Shown here piece after piece: positions 1 through 10,132 of a stretch of DNA of 64,000 nucleotides. The stretch is from Anas platyrhynchos (lineage: Eukaryota > Chordata > Aves > Anseriformes > Anatidae). Position 1 is the stretch's first letter. Every line of letters begins with the position of its first letter. The stretch covers positions 2,128,001 through 2,192,000 of the forward strand of contig NC_092603.1 of the NCBI RefSeq assembly GCF_047663525.1, written 5' to 3'. The translations under genes and the position numbers were made by a program. The notes beneath the pieces are model-generated. The model was not told the DNA's origin and ran no database searches. It saw only the letters and a list, made by a program, of their open reading frames with translations.

Positions 1-150
1 GGTGCTTCTCCTTCCCTTGCTTGGGCATGTTCAGGAGCCAAGAGGTGCCCCATCTCCTGCCCCGTGGGGCAGCTCCTGGCCCCGAGCTGGGGAAAGCCTG
101 CCCAGGGCTGAGCTCTGCCCCTGATAGCCTGGCTCCTTCTGTCCCTGCAG

Positions 151-689
151 TGAAGGTGACCCTGGATCCAGAAACAGCTCATCCCATGCTTCTTGTGTCT
201 CAGGACAACAGCAGTGTGAGATGGAAAAGTAAATGGCAGCAGGTTCCTGACACACCAGAGAGATTTGACTATTGGTGGTGCGTGCTGGGCCGTGAGGAGT
301 TCAGAGAGGGGAGGCACTACTGGTTGGTGGAGGTGGAGGGAGAACGGCTAAAGTATTCAGGGTGGGCTGTGGGGGTGGCCAAGGCATCTGTGAAGAGAAA
401 GGGGCATTTCAAAATGAGCCCTGAAGAAGGGATCTGGGCTGTTGAGTACTATGAGGGGCTGCTCAATTCTCTCACATCTCCTCCCACTTCCTTGTCCCTG
501 TCCCCTATCCCAACAAGGATTTGGGTCTGTCTGGACTGTACCCAGGGGCAGGTGTCTTTTATCAACGCTGACAATGGGGTCGAGATCTTCACTTTCACAG
601 CAGCCTCCTTCAGTGGTGAGAGCATCCACCCCTGGTTCTGGCTGAGGACGAAGGGAATTCAGCTGTGCCTGAGGGACAGCACCCTGTAA
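151..689 (+). CDS. B30.2 (PRY-SPRY) terminal exon of a butyrophilin/BG-like gene, copy 1, 5' part outside window
   Basis: The exon follows a polypyrimidine-AG acceptor ending at 150 and stays open for 539 nt to TAA. It begins with the PRY motif VKVTLDPETAHP and continues through the SPRY motifs GRHYWLVEVEG, YSGWAVGVA, TRIWVCLDCTQGQVSF and FSGESIHPWFWL. B30.2 domains are intracellular ligand-binding modules; in butyrophilins and BTN-like BG relatives they follow a TM segment and 21-nt heptad exons, which for this copy would lie left of base 1. It is a tandem duplicate of the copy whose B30.2 exon starts at 3203, with the same start and 3'-UTR spacing. A TRIM gene is the main alternative; the short exons in front of copy 2 favour a butyrophilin/BG type. 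Confidence 0.8.
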
Positions 690-1196
690 ACCCTGTCCCC
701 AGCCCTGGGGGGCTCCTGCCCTTCTCCAGACACTCCTGCATCACCTCTCCTTGGTCCTGCAGGACCAGCACAGGAATGAGGGGCAGTGGGACCAGGGGCT
801 GCCCCGCACTCCTCCCTGCTGCTGGAGCAGGGCTGGGATGCTGCAAGAAGGGACCAGGCCCCTTGCAGCCCCTGGGCTCTGTCCTGCACGCGGCTCCTGT
901 GGTGGGGCACAAGCCCTGCTGGCACCCACGGGTCTCACCCTGCCTCTGAGCCCCAGTGGGCAGCACAGGGGCTGCAGCAGCTCTCCACGCTCCTCTCCCC
1001 TCTGCTTGCACTGCTTGCAGACCCCAGGGCAAGGGATGTGGTCACTGTGTGCTGACAGCCACTGCAGGCCACCTTTGCCTCCTAGTTTGGGGTTGATCTG
1101 TTCTCTGTGCCTGGTGCTGAGCATGAGCAGCCTGTGGGGGCTTTTTGTTCCCTCCTCTGGAGCACATCAAGGCCCAGCAGCAGCAGGACTCTGTCA

Positions 1197-1202
1197 AATA
1201 AA
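1197..1202 (+). terminator. Poly(A) signal AATAAA of B30.2 gene copy 1
   Basis: AATAAA lies 508 nt after the stop codon and recurs at the matching place (4249) in copy 2, 3,052 bp away. Confidence 0.75.
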
Positions 1203-1383
1203 GTTTTGTACAGGAAGATGGAGTCTGGCAGTGGCATTTCCTGGGTGCTTTGTGTCCCGAGGCTTTGCTGCCTGGGAAGGCATCTTGCAGCAGTCCTCTC
1301 CTTGGTGTTGGTCCTGGGAGTCAGAGCCAAGAGGAACCAAAGCGCCAACTGCCCCTTGGTTCTCCATCTGTTCCCTGGCACCC

Positions 1384-1447
1384 TCTTGTCCCATCTGGGT
1401 CATTGCCCTGCCCTGGCCTAGACAGGGTAATGACCCATCTGGGACAA
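1384..1447. repeat. Imperfect inverted repeat (hairpin)
   Basis: Two arms of about 26 nt, beginning CTTGTCCCATCTGGG at 1384 and ending CCATCTGGGACAAG at 1447, are near reverse complements separated by about 11 nt. No gene is assigned here. The rest of 1,300-2,130 shows nothing I recognise. Confidence 0.6.
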
Positions 1448-2149
1448 GTGGATCCCCAAGAGCTTCCATCCTCCCATCACACAGGCTTGGTAGAGGCTCT
1501 GCCTGCAGGGGGGGCATCACCAGCTTTTTGAAGTCCTCCAAGAAGAGGCAGCAGGTGGCGTCAACCTTAAAGCTGTCCGTCAGGTCCTTTCATGCCATCT
1601 CCATGTCCCATGTTTCTCTTCTACCACCCAAGTTGTTCCCGTGGCTGCTTTATTTTCCACTGCTCAGGGCAGGGTTCAGCCAGAAATGGGCTTGCAGGAG
1701 CCATGGGGCCACCCCAGCTTCACCAACCCTCAGCAATCAGTAACAATCCTGCACTCCCAGAAAACCAGTGCCACTTTTTGCACCTTGTTTAAAAGCAAGC
1801 AGGGAAACAAGCTGACATTCTCGAGCCAAATTCATTGCAGCATGTTTTAAACCTCGCAGCATTAAAATCAGGAGCAGACACAGTGGGGAAACAAGGGAAG
1901 GAAATGCTTTCAGAAGACACTGCATCCGATAGAAGCAGGTGATCCAAACAGACCGAACCTCAGTGAGATGGAGCCTCTGTGGCTGCAGGACTCCCTTGCC
2001 CTCTTCGAAGGTTTAACTATATGAAGGTGGGAAGCTAAGAATAGGTTTTGAACCCAGCTACACAATGAGGAGACACAGATGCTCTCCTCCAGCTGGTTCT
2101 CAATGCCAAGCTGAGTGGTCTCCACACCCAACCATCCATCTTCATGCAC

Positions 2150-2375
2150 GTGGGGTCTCACCATCCCAAAATCCCATCATCCTTCATCCCATTAAGATCC
2201 CACCATCCTCACACCCCATCCTCTTTAATCCCAGCAGGGTCCCACCATCACAAAACCCCATTGTCCGCCACTCCAGTGGGGATCCACCACCACAAACCCC
2301 ATCCACCTTCACCCCAGTGGGGTCTCAGCATCTCCAAAACCCCATCATCCTTCATTCGCTTGTGTGCTGGTGGCT
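2150..2375. repeat. Degenerate minisatellite (CCCATCATCC / ACCCCAGTGGGGTCTCA units)
   Basis: Loose units of about 45-50 bp repeat the pattern CCCCA-TGGGGTC(C/T)CACCATC-CAAAACCCCATC roughly five times. Open frames through this stretch are by-products of the repeat. Confidence 0.6.
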
Positions 2376-2814
2376 CGGGGGTGCTGGAGGAGCAGCTGGA
2401 GCCTGGGGTGGGAGTGGGGAGTGCTGGGGCTGGGGCTGCCCTGGGCACGGGACACGGCCGGGATGGCTGAAAGGAACGGGGATCAAGGTGGGGACGGGGA
2501 GCGAGCTGTGGGGCTGCCCCGCTCAGCACTGATGCTTTCGGGAAACGGACATTCTCCAACAATCCTTTCTTCACTTCTGTAATGGCTTCAGTGGCACAAA
2601 GATAAAAGCTGCAGAAATGTCAGTCCTTAAAGTTCTGCTTACAAGAGCATTGTACAAAGCTGGACCACAATGACTATTTCTTTAGTCACACCTCTGATCA
2701 AGGCAGTGTTTTACCCTTTCATGGGATGTCATAGGGTCAAGTACGGGCTAAGCAAGTCTTCCCTCATGCTTTACTTTCTTACCCATCATATATTACTTTC
2801 ACTTTCCTTTTCAG

Positions 2815-3831
2815 AGAAACAAGCTGCAGAGCTGGGTGAGTATCACATTCCTTGGGCCCCATGGCCACACTAAGGCAATGTGAGGGGAGGGTGGGCAGCT
2901 GGGACAGAGAAGCCCAGGGCTGGCCGCTCACCCTGCCCACACCCACTGGGCACCAGCCGTGGGCTGAGACCAGCTCTCCCCTCTCCTTCCAGCATGGAGA
3001 AGGTTTCTGATGTCTCATAATAGAGGTAGGTGTGCATTGGGTTGCCCTCTGAGGTGCTTCTCCTGCCCTTGCTGGGGCATGTTCAGCAGCCCAGAGGTGC
3101 CCCATCTCCTGCCCCGTGGGGCAAATCCTGGCCCCGAGCTGGGGAAAGCCTGCCCAGGGCTGAGCTCTGCCCCTGATGGCCTGGCTCCTTCTGTCCCTGC
3201 AGAGAAGGTGACCCTGGATCCGGACACAGCTCATCCTGAACTTGTTGTGTCTCAGGACAAGAGCAGTGTGAGATGCGAAATTGAACAGAAGCAGGTTCCT
3301 GACACATCAGAGAGATTTGAGAACCGGTGGTGTGTGCTGGGCCTTGAGGAGTTCAGAGAGGGGAGGCACTGCTGGTTGGTGGAGGTGGAGGGAGAGTGGG
3401 TAAAGTACTCAGGGTGGGCTGTGGGGGTGGCCGGGGCTTCTATGGAGAGAAGGAAGAGGATGAACATGAGCCCTGAAGGAGGGATCTGGGCTCTGCAGTA
3501 CGATGAGGGGCAGCTCAAGTCTCTCACATCTCCTCCCACCCCCTTGTCCCTGTCCCCTATCCCCACGAGGATCTGGGTCTGTCTGGACTGTACCCAGGGG
3601 CAGGTGTCTTTCATCAACGCTGACAATGGGGTCCAGATCTTCACTTTCACAGCAGCCTCCTTCAATGGGGAGAGCATCCGCCCCTGGTTCTGGCTGGATA
3701 AATCGGGAATTCAGCTGTACCTGAGGGACAGCACCCCCCAGACCCTGTCCCCAGCCCTGGGGGGCTCCAGCCCTTTTCCAGACACTCCTGCATCACCTCT
3801 ACTTGGTCCTGCAGGAGCAGAACAGGTATGA
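2815..3831 (+). CDS. Butyrophilin/BG-like gene copy 2: heptad exon, linker exon and B30.2 exon
   Basis: Three exons join in frame. A 21-nt exon (2815-2835) encodes a heptad EKQAAEL, the hallmark of BG/butyrophilin stalk exons. A 33-nt exon (2993-3025, AWRRFLMSHNR) follows. The terminal exon (3203-3831) encodes EKVTLDPDTAHPEL and a full B30.2 domain with GRHCWLVEVEG, GWAVGVAGAS, TRIWVCLDCTQG and RPWFWLDKSGIQLYL, then a 24-residue tail absent from copy 1. The heptad-linker-B30.2 order matches the butyrophilin family. I found no Ig-V, TM or further heptad exons between copy 1 and 2815, so this copy may be a 5'-truncated duplicate, or a 3' alternative end used by splicing from upstream exons outside the window. 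Confidence 0.72.
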
Positions 3832-4248
3832 GGGGCAATGGGGCCAGGGGCTGCCCCGTGTTCCTCCCTGCTGCTGGAGGAGGGCTGGGATGCTACAAGC
3901 AGGTGCCAGGCCCCTTGCAGCCCCTGGGCTCTGCCCTGCACAGGGCTCCTGTGCTGGGGCACAAGCCCTGCTGGCACCCACGGGTCTCACCCTGCCTCTG
4001 AGCCCCAGCGGGCAGCACAGGGGCTGCAGCAGCTCTCCACGCTCCTCTCCCCTCTGCTTGAACTGCTTGCAGACCCCAGGGCAAGGGATGTGGTCACCAT
4101 GTGCTGCTGGCCAGTGCAGGCCACCTTTGCCTCCTAGTTCGGGGTTGATCCTTGCTCTGTGCCTGGTGCTGAGCATGAGCAGCCTGTGGGGGCTCTTTGT
4201 TCCCTGCTCTGGAACACATCAAGGCCCAGCAGCAGCAGGACTGTGGCA

Positions 4249-4254
4249 AATAAA
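4249..4254 (+). terminator. Poly(A) signal AATAAA of B30.2 gene copy 2
   Basis: AATAAA 418 nt after the stop codon, in the same sequence context as 1197. Confidence 0.75.
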
Positions 4255-4349
4255 GTTTTGTACAGGAAGATGGAGTCTGGCAGTGGCATTTCCTGGGTGC
4301 TTTGTGTCCTGAGGCCTTGCTGCCTGGGAAGGTGTCTTGCAGCAGACCG

Positions 4350-4490
4350 TCTCCTCACACGCCTTGCCCTGCAGAGCCTTCGCCGTCCTCGTAGCCCTCC
4401 CTTGGAGGCTCTCGCACAGTTTCATGCCCTTCGTCTGCTGTGGTGCCAACAGCTGCACGCAGTGCTCGAGGCGAGGCCGCAGCAGGCCGT
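4350..4490 (-). mobile_element. Old CR1 LINE fragment (RT C-terminal part)
   Basis: The minus strand encodes RPRLEHCVQLLAPQQTKG followed by LQGRATRTAKALQGK, a worn version of the CR1 text (V)[33 protein letters not shown] seen many times further right. It lies between the butyrophilin-like gene and the 3' end of DMB2. Confidence 0.65.
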
Positions 4491-4678
4491 GCAGAGCAGG
4501 ACAATCCCTTCCCTCGGCCGGCCAGCAGTGCCGTGCCTGAGGCACCCCAGGGCCCTTTGGGGTCCCATGCCATGGCCCCCACACACCCGTTCCTCTTGGT
4601 AACACACTGTAGGAGTGTGTGAGCCTCTGCCCTGTGCCCAGAACACTGCAGAGACACCAGCAGGGCTTGTGGAGCATC

Positions 4679-4684
4679 TTTATT
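4679..4684 (-). terminator. Poly(A) signal AATAAA of DMB2
   Basis: AATAAA on the minus strand (TTTATT on +), 78 nt past the DMB2 stop. Confidence 0.8.
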
Positions 4685-4761
4685 GTCAGCACCACAGCAT
4701 CGGGTCTGAGATGGGGCCAACCGGGAGCCGCCGGTGCCAGGAGGTGTCCTTCTGGGGGTCC

Positions 4762-7152
4762 TCAGATGCTGCCTGGGGAAGGGGGGAACACACAGGATGA
4801 GAGATGGGATGATTCACCCCTCGCCAATGCAGATGGGGACACCATTACCTGCGGGGTAGTTGTCTCCAGGGAGGGGAGTGTAACCTGCGGGGGAGAGAAG
4901 AGGAGTGAGCAGAGTCCTCGTCACCCTTGACCACAGCCCCGGCTCTCCCCAGACCCTCACCTGGGGCAGGAGGCCTGGCCTTGTAGCGGTAGACGCCGGC
5001 GAGAAATAAGCCAAGTCCCAGCACCATCAGCACGGTGGCCGCCACCACCAGTATCGTCACCTCCGGCATCAGTCCAGGACCTGCGGGGACACGGCCGGGT
5101 GAGTGGCAGCAAGGAGCCAAGACCACCAGCCTCAGGATGCGGTCCTGCGCCTCTCCACTCACTCCAGTCCTCCAGGAGAGGCTCCTGCAGGCTGACGTGC
5201 TGCACCGAGCACGTGTAGGTGTCGCCTGCCACCGGGGCCACCAGCAGGGACACGTGCGTCTGGTAGCTCCAGTCGCCGTTGGGGATGGCGGAGATGGGGT
5301 TGTAGTCGTCGGGCTCCACGATGTCCCCGTTGTGCAGCCAGATGACAGTCACCTCGGGGGGGTAGAAGCCCCAGATGTGGCAGGTGAGGCGCACGGGCAC
5401 ACGGGCGTTCCCCGTCTCCGCGGGGATGATGCGGACTTGGGGCTGCGCTGGAGCAGGGTTGGGGATGGGGTCAGTGGTGGGCGAGCCCCTTTTCCCTGCC
5501 CTGTGCAACGTCCCCACGCAATGCTGTGCAATGCTCCCGTGCAATGCTCCTGTGCAATGCTCCCGTGCAAAGCTCCCATGCAAAGCTCCACGCAACTTCC
5601 CCATGCCACTTCCCCATGCAACGCCCTGTCCAAGCTCTAGGCATTGTCCCATGCGATGTCAAATGCGACATCCCCATGCGATGCCCTGTGCAACGCCCCT
5701 GTGCCACACCCTGCAAGAGGCATTGCTCTGTGCAACATCCCCTTGCAATGCCCAATGCAATGCGCTGTGCAGTGCTCTGTGCAACATCCCCCTGTGATGT
5801 CCTCACGCAGCGTGCTCTGCAACAGCCCCGTGCAATGCCAGGTTCAACATCTCCTTGCAACATTCTCTACAACACCCCTTTGCAACAATCCCATGCAACA
5901 TGCTCTGCAAAACCCCTGTGCAATGCCCCCATGCAACAACTCCATGCAACAAGCTCTGCAACACCTCCATGCAATGCCCTTTGCAACACTCCTCTGCTAT
6001 CCTCCATGCAACACCCCCATGCAACATGCTCTGCAACAGTCCTGCGTAACACCCCAGGCAATATTCTCCTGCAATGCCTCCACACCACAGCCCCACACCA
6101 AGCCCCCCCAGGGGCTCACTGCGCCTCAGCGCCGTCCAGTCCCAGTAGCGCAGGGCCAGGTCACTGCAGGCCTGGCGCCGAGCCTCGATGCGCTGCACCC
6201 AGGTGCTGCCGTTGTTGAGGTGGGCGGCGAGTTGCATGGCCTGCCGCTGCAGCAGCCCCCAGTTGCAGGCGACGAAGCGCTGATTGTCGGGGTCGTAGCA
6301 CACCAGCGGGTTCTTGTTGAAGGAGAGGGTGAAGTCGAAGCCCATCACGGAGCCGTTGGCCGCCAGCGGGCAGGAGCTGGCCACTTGCATCAGGAACGCG
6401 CCTGCGGGGGGGTGGGGGGGCAGGAATGTCATCTCTGTGCCTCCAACCACCTCCGTGCAGAGCAGAGCCCCCCCCAGATCCCCAGGGTCCCGTAGAGCAG
6501 AGCCCCTCCAATGCCCCCCCCATGGGGTCTCATGGAGCAGAGCCCCCCAAACCATCCCCAGGGTCCCACAGAGCAGAGCCCCCCCCAAAGCATCTCCCAG
6601 TCCCATAGAGCAGAGCCCCCCCCAAACCTCCCCCAGGGTCCCCCAGGTCAAAGCCCCTCGCAAACAACCCCACAGTTCCATAGAGCAGACCTCCCCTCAA
6701 CCCCCCCAAAGTCCCACATTGCAGAACCCCCCGAAATTATCCCTAGGGCCCCATGATGTTGATCCCCCCCCAAAACGTCCCCATGGCCCCATAGAGCAGA
6801 GCCCCCCCCAAACTAACCACAGGGTCCCACGATGCTGAGCCCCCCAAGACTGTCCCCAGGGGTCCCATAGAGCAGAGCCCCCCCCAAACTTATCCCTAGT
6901 GTCCCATGATGCTCAGCACCCCCAAAACTCCCCCATGGCCCCATAGAGCAGAGCCCCCCAAAACTACCCCCAGGGTCCCACAATGCTGAGCCCCCCCAGC
7001 CCATCCCTGCGGATCCCATAGAGCAGCCCCACCCCAAAACCATCCCGGGGGGCCCCCAAGGGTCGCCCCCACCCACCCCATCCCGGGGTGTCCCCCCCCC
7101 CGTCCCCACCTGCCCCCCGCACTCCTAGGGCCAGGCCGAGCAGCACCAGCAT
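4762..7152 (-). CDS. DMB2: MHC class II DM beta chain (left copy, with YTPL tail)
   Basis: Six exons on the minus strand, all in phase, encode 258 aa: 7152-7110 (signal MLVLLGLALGVRGAG), 6401-6120 (beta-1, with CPLAANGSVMGFDFTLSF and YWDWTALRR), 5447-5163 (Ig-C, with LTCHIWGFYPPEV and CSVQHVSLQEPLLEDW), 5080-4961 (TM), 4884-4849 and 4772-4762. The tail reads YTPLPGDNYPAGSI; YTPL is the tyrosine sorting signal that sends DM to late endosomes/lysosomes in the DMB family. With DMA it would catalyse CLIP release and peptide exchange on class II molecules. I call it DMB2 because it is the copy distal to DMA, as in chicken; the naming is by order only. Confidence 0.92.
5505..6085. repeat. TGCAA-rich degenerate tandem repeat in DMB2 intron 2
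   Basis: Units of roughly 12-24 bp such as CCCGTGCAATGCTC and CCATGCAACA(T/C) fill the intron between the beta-1 and Ig exons. The C-rich strand is +, so the pre-mRNA is G-rich. It is related in core motif (TGCAA) to the arrays at 8470, 11115, 12235 and 13990. Confidence 0.85.
6465..7050. repeat. Tandem repeat in DMB2 intron 1 (CCCATAGAGCAGAGCCCCCC units)
   Basis: About 15 imperfect units of 30-37 bp with core CCCATAGAGCAGAGCCCCCC, alternating with variants carrying CCCACGATGCTGAGCC. This is a minisatellite unlike the TGCAA arrays nearby. Confidence 0.85.
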
Positions 7153-7256
7153 CGTGGGGTCGTCCGGCAGCGCTCTGCGCCCCCCCCCCCCCCCAACTTC
7201 CACGCACCCCCACGCCGCGTGTCCCGTGGGAGGGGGGTGGGGGGGGCCACGGGCAA

Positions 7257-7297
7257 CCAATGAGAGCCCCGAGCCGTGCCTACGTCACCGGTTGCCG
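7257..7297 (-). promoter_or_regulatory. DMB2 promoter X-Y module
   Basis: On the minus strand an X1-like box CCGGCAACCGG abuts an X2/CRE-like TGACGT (7282-7297), followed 20 bp downstream by a perfect Y box (ATTGG; CCAAT on + at 7257-7261). The RFX/CREB/NF-Y layout is the CIITA-responsive class II promoter signature. The start codon is 105 bp further down. Confidence 0.75.
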
Positions 7298-7533
7298 GAG
7301 CAGAACGGCTCGGAGCCGCCGTCGGGGGGGACATAGCGCGGTGACACCGCTGTCACCGTCCCGCGTGGGCGCACCCCGTGGGTTCACGGCTGATTGCAAC
7401 CCCCCCCCCCACCAGGGGACACCCCCCACCCTCTGCTTCAACCCCTTGCCAGGAACTTCACGCGTCCAAACTGGGAGCACTGGGAGCTCTCCGCCGAGCG
7501 GGGGTCGTGAACGCCGGCGGGGTCCCCACTTGG

Positions 7534-7539
7534 TTTATT
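7534..7539 (-). terminator. Poly(A) signal AATAAA of DMB1
   Basis: AATAAA on the minus strand (TTTATT on +), 127 nt beyond the DMB1 stop and about 380 bp upstream of the DMB2 start codon. Confidence 0.75.
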
Positions 7540-7665
7540 TGGGGTGGGAGGGGGGGGGAGAGCACCCCCGGCACCTCGCTCACCCAAAATTGGGGGATCC
7601 CAGGCTTGGTCCGTGAGGAGGGGGGATCCCACAAGACCCCAAATTGGAGGGAAGGGGGGTCCCAC

Positions 7666-9767
7666 TCAGAGCTTGGTCACAGCCTGGCCCCACTCGGCCG
7701 GGGGGGGACCCGGGTGGGGACCGGGACCAGGACCAGGACCAGGAGCAGGAGTAGGATGAGGAGCAGGACCAGGAGCAGGACCAGGAGTAGGACCAGGAGT
7801 AGGATGAGGAGCAGAACCAGGAGCAGGACCAGCACCAAGCGGACCTAAGAAGATGAATAAGGAAGGATGCCCCGAGCCAGCGCGTCCCCAACCCCATATC
7901 CCACCCCCTCCACCCCATCCCTCACCCTCTGCCCGAGGCTGGCGGCAGTAGACGAAGACGCCGGCGGCCAGGACCACCAACCCCACGGCCAGAACGGTGC
8001 CTGCCACCGCCACCATCACCGTCATCTCCCGGGACAATCCAGGACCTGCAAGGGGGACGAGAGCGGGCGCGCTGAGCAACCGGTGACCCCGGTGCGCCAC
8101 AGCCGCGTCCCCAGCCCCGGGGCTCACTCCAGCTCTCCCGAAGGGGCTGCTCCAGGCTGGCGTGCTGCACCAAGCACGTGTAGGTGTCCCCAGTCTTGGC
8201 GGTGGTCCTCAGGTCCACCTGGGTCTGGTAGGTCCAGTCGCCGGCTGGCAGGAGCTTGGCAGTGTCCCCCGAGGCCACCACGTCGCCGCCGTGCAGCCAC
8301 TGGATGCTCACCTCGGGGGGGTAGAAGCCCCACACGTGGCAGGTGAGGAGGACGGCGTCAGGGACGTTGGTGAGGGGCGTGGGGACGACGCGGAGCTGGG
8401 GCGGTGCTGGAGCAAGGAGGGGACAGTCAGGGAGGGGGACAGTCCCCTTCCCACCCCGCGGGGTAGCCGGTGCGATGGAACCATGCAATGGTCCCTGTGA
8501 CACCCCGTGACATCCCCGTGCAATCCCTCGGCCAATTCCATGCACGATGTCTCCATGCAACGTCCCCGCGTGTCCCCACGCGACATGTTTGTGCCTTACC
8601 CCATGCAACGTCCCCTTGCAGCACCCATGCAACGTCCCTCTGGAATTTCCCTGGGCAATGTTCCCCCGGGCACGTTCCCTACAACCCCCCGTGCGACTTC
8701 CCGGTGCAATATCCCATCCGATTCCCCGTGCAGTGTCCCCGTGCCATGTCCCGCACAACGCCCAGTGCAATGTCCCCGTGCAACGTCCCCATGTGGCTCC
8801 CGCTCAACTTCCCCGTGCAGCAGCACCCCGTACCATGCCCTGCGCAGTGTGCCCGTGCAATCTGCTCGTGCAATCTCCCAGTCAACCCCGTGTTCAATGT
8901 CCCTTGTTCAATGTCCTCTGCAATGTCCCATAAAACATCCCCGTCCAACACTCCTGTGTAACCTCCCGATGTCCCCGTGCAATGTCCCCGTGTAATTTCC
9001 CCAAGCAATGTCCCTGTGCAACATCCCCGTGCAACACCCCTGTGCAATCTCCCACTCCGTGTCCCCGTGCAATGACCCCGTGCAATTTCCCCAAGCAATG
9101 TCCCCATGCAACATCCCCGTGCATTCCCTGTGCAATTTCCCCGTGCAACTTCCCTGCGCAGTGCCCCACACAATGCCCCGTGCAGCGCCCCCGTGCAATC
9201 CCCTCGATTCCCTGTACGACAACCACGTGCTGCACCCCATACGCCATCGCCCCGCGTCACCCCGTGCAACGTCCCCGTGCAACACCCCGCCCCGTGCAAC
9301 GTCCCCGTGCACCGCGCCCCGGGGCTCACTCCTCCGCTGCGCCGTCTGAGCCCAGTAGCGCGGGGCCAGGTCGCTGCAAGCCTGGCGCCGAGCCTCAGCG
9401 CGCTGCACCAAGGTGCTGTTGTTGAGGACGATGGCCAGGACGATGGCGACGTTCTGCAGCAGCCCCCCGTGGCACGGGTAGAAGATGCGAGCGCCGGGCG
9501 CGTAGCACACCAGCTGCTGCTTGTTGAAGGCCAGGGTGAAGTCGAAGCCCTGCTCGGAGCCGTTGGCCGCCAGCGAGCAGGAGCTGGCCATGTGCATCAC
9601 GAAAGCACCTGCCCCGGGGATGGACACGCGGACACCAGGGTGGGCACGGCCCCCCAGGAAGGGGTCTGCAGCCTCCTCCCCACCCTTGCACCCCGCGTCC
9701 TACCTGCGCCCCGGCAGCTCAGCGCCAGCCCCAGCACCCCCAGCGCCCACATCCCTGGCGGCGGCAT
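7666..9767 (-). CDS. DMB1: MHC class II DM beta chain (right copy, with Pro/Gly-rich repeat tail)
   Basis: Five in-phase exons encode 306 aa: 9767-9704 (signal MPPPGMWALGVLGLALSC), 9608-9330 (beta-1, CSLAANGSEQGFDFTLAF, YWAQTAQRR), 8406-8128 (Ig-C, LTCHVWGFYPPEV, CLVQHASLEQPLRESW), 8045-7926 (TM, MTVMVAVAGTVLAVGLVV) and 7844-7666. The last exon is in frame from a good acceptor (TTCTTAG) to TGA, but encodes about 60 residues of Gly-Pro/Ala-Pro/His-Pro/Thr-Pro repeats ending PPPAEWGQAVTKL. The YTPL sorting motif of DMB2 is absent. The ectodomain looks functional, with cysteines and Ig motifs kept. A second ATG (MWALGVLG) could also start the signal peptide. It lies next to DMA and probably pairs with it. 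Confidence 0.88.
7722..7838. repeat. Coding minisatellite in the DMB1 tail exon
   Basis: Tandem 6-, 12- and 36-bp periodicities of GGACCAGGAGCAGGACCAGG type (+ strand) encode the Gly/Ala/His/Thr-Pro repeats of the DMB1 tail on the minus strand. Confidence 0.9.
8470..9315. repeat. GTGCAA-rich degenerate tandem repeat in DMB1 intron 2
   Basis: Dozens of units of the form CCCCGTGCAATGTC or CCCCGTGCAACA, spacing about 12-24 bp, fill the intron in the same position as the array in DMB2 intron 2. The arrays may have been inherited with the DMB duplication and then diverged. Confidence 0.85.
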
Positions 9768-9807
9768 CGGGGTTCGGAGCCTTCATCCCACCCCGCACCA
9801 CCCGCTG

Positions 9808-9866
9808 CGCGCCTTCCTCCTCCTCTTTCTCCTTCTCTTCCTCCTCCTCCTCCTGTTTTCTTCTTT
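9808..9866. repeat. Polypyrimidine tract upstream of DMB1
   Basis: About 58 nt almost purely C/T (CTTCCTCC-type) on +, purine-only on the gene's sense strand, between the DMB1 start codon and the X2-like site. Confidence 0.7.
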
Positions 9867-9873
9867 CCCGGGA

Positions 9874-9895
9874 TCCAACGTCATCCCCGTGGGAG
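9874..9895 (-). promoter_or_regulatory. Possible X2/CRE-like site of DMB1
   Basis: The minus strand reads CCCACGGGGATGACGTTGG, ending like an X box (GATGACG). No clear Y box is seen in front of the start codon, so the DMB1 promoter is weaker in sequence than those of DMB2 and DMA. Confidence 0.35.
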
Positions 9896-10084
9896 GCGCA
9901 AGGGCGATGGACTGTGCCCAGGGTTGGGTCAGCACCCTTGGGTGCAGGAGGAGGGGGGTGACACGGGTGGCACCACCCTGAGGGCGCGGAACCGCACGGC
10001 GCAACCCCGCTACGAGCCAGCGGAGAATCCACCCTCCAGCACCACCAGGACACAAAACCCCCACGAGGCTGCAAACGAAGGGGT

Positions 10085-10090
10085 TTTAAT
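10085..10090 (-). terminator. Poly(A) signal ATTAAA of DMA
   Basis: ATTAAA on the minus strand (TTTAAT on +), 43 nt after the proposed DMA stop. It is the only poly(A)-like hexamer close by. Confidence 0.55.
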
Positions 10091-10132
10091 TGCACCGTGG
10101 CACCGGCTCGGCTCCGTCCCCACGCCGAGCAC

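Noticed and set aside
751-1743. 330-codon open frame on + after B30.2 copy 1
   Set aside because: It overlaps the 3' UTR and poly(A) signal of the B30.2 gene, has no domain and no homologue of full length in the sister copy.
4300-4680. 158-codon minus-strand frame as a gene behind DMB2
   Set aside because: Only its middle part resembles anything, and that is worn CR1 sequence; the rest is the DMB2 3' flank.
7378-7848. Arg/Thr/Ser-rich + strand frame opposite the DMB1 tail
   Set aside because: It is the complement of the coding minisatellite; the minus-strand frame joins DMB1 in phase.
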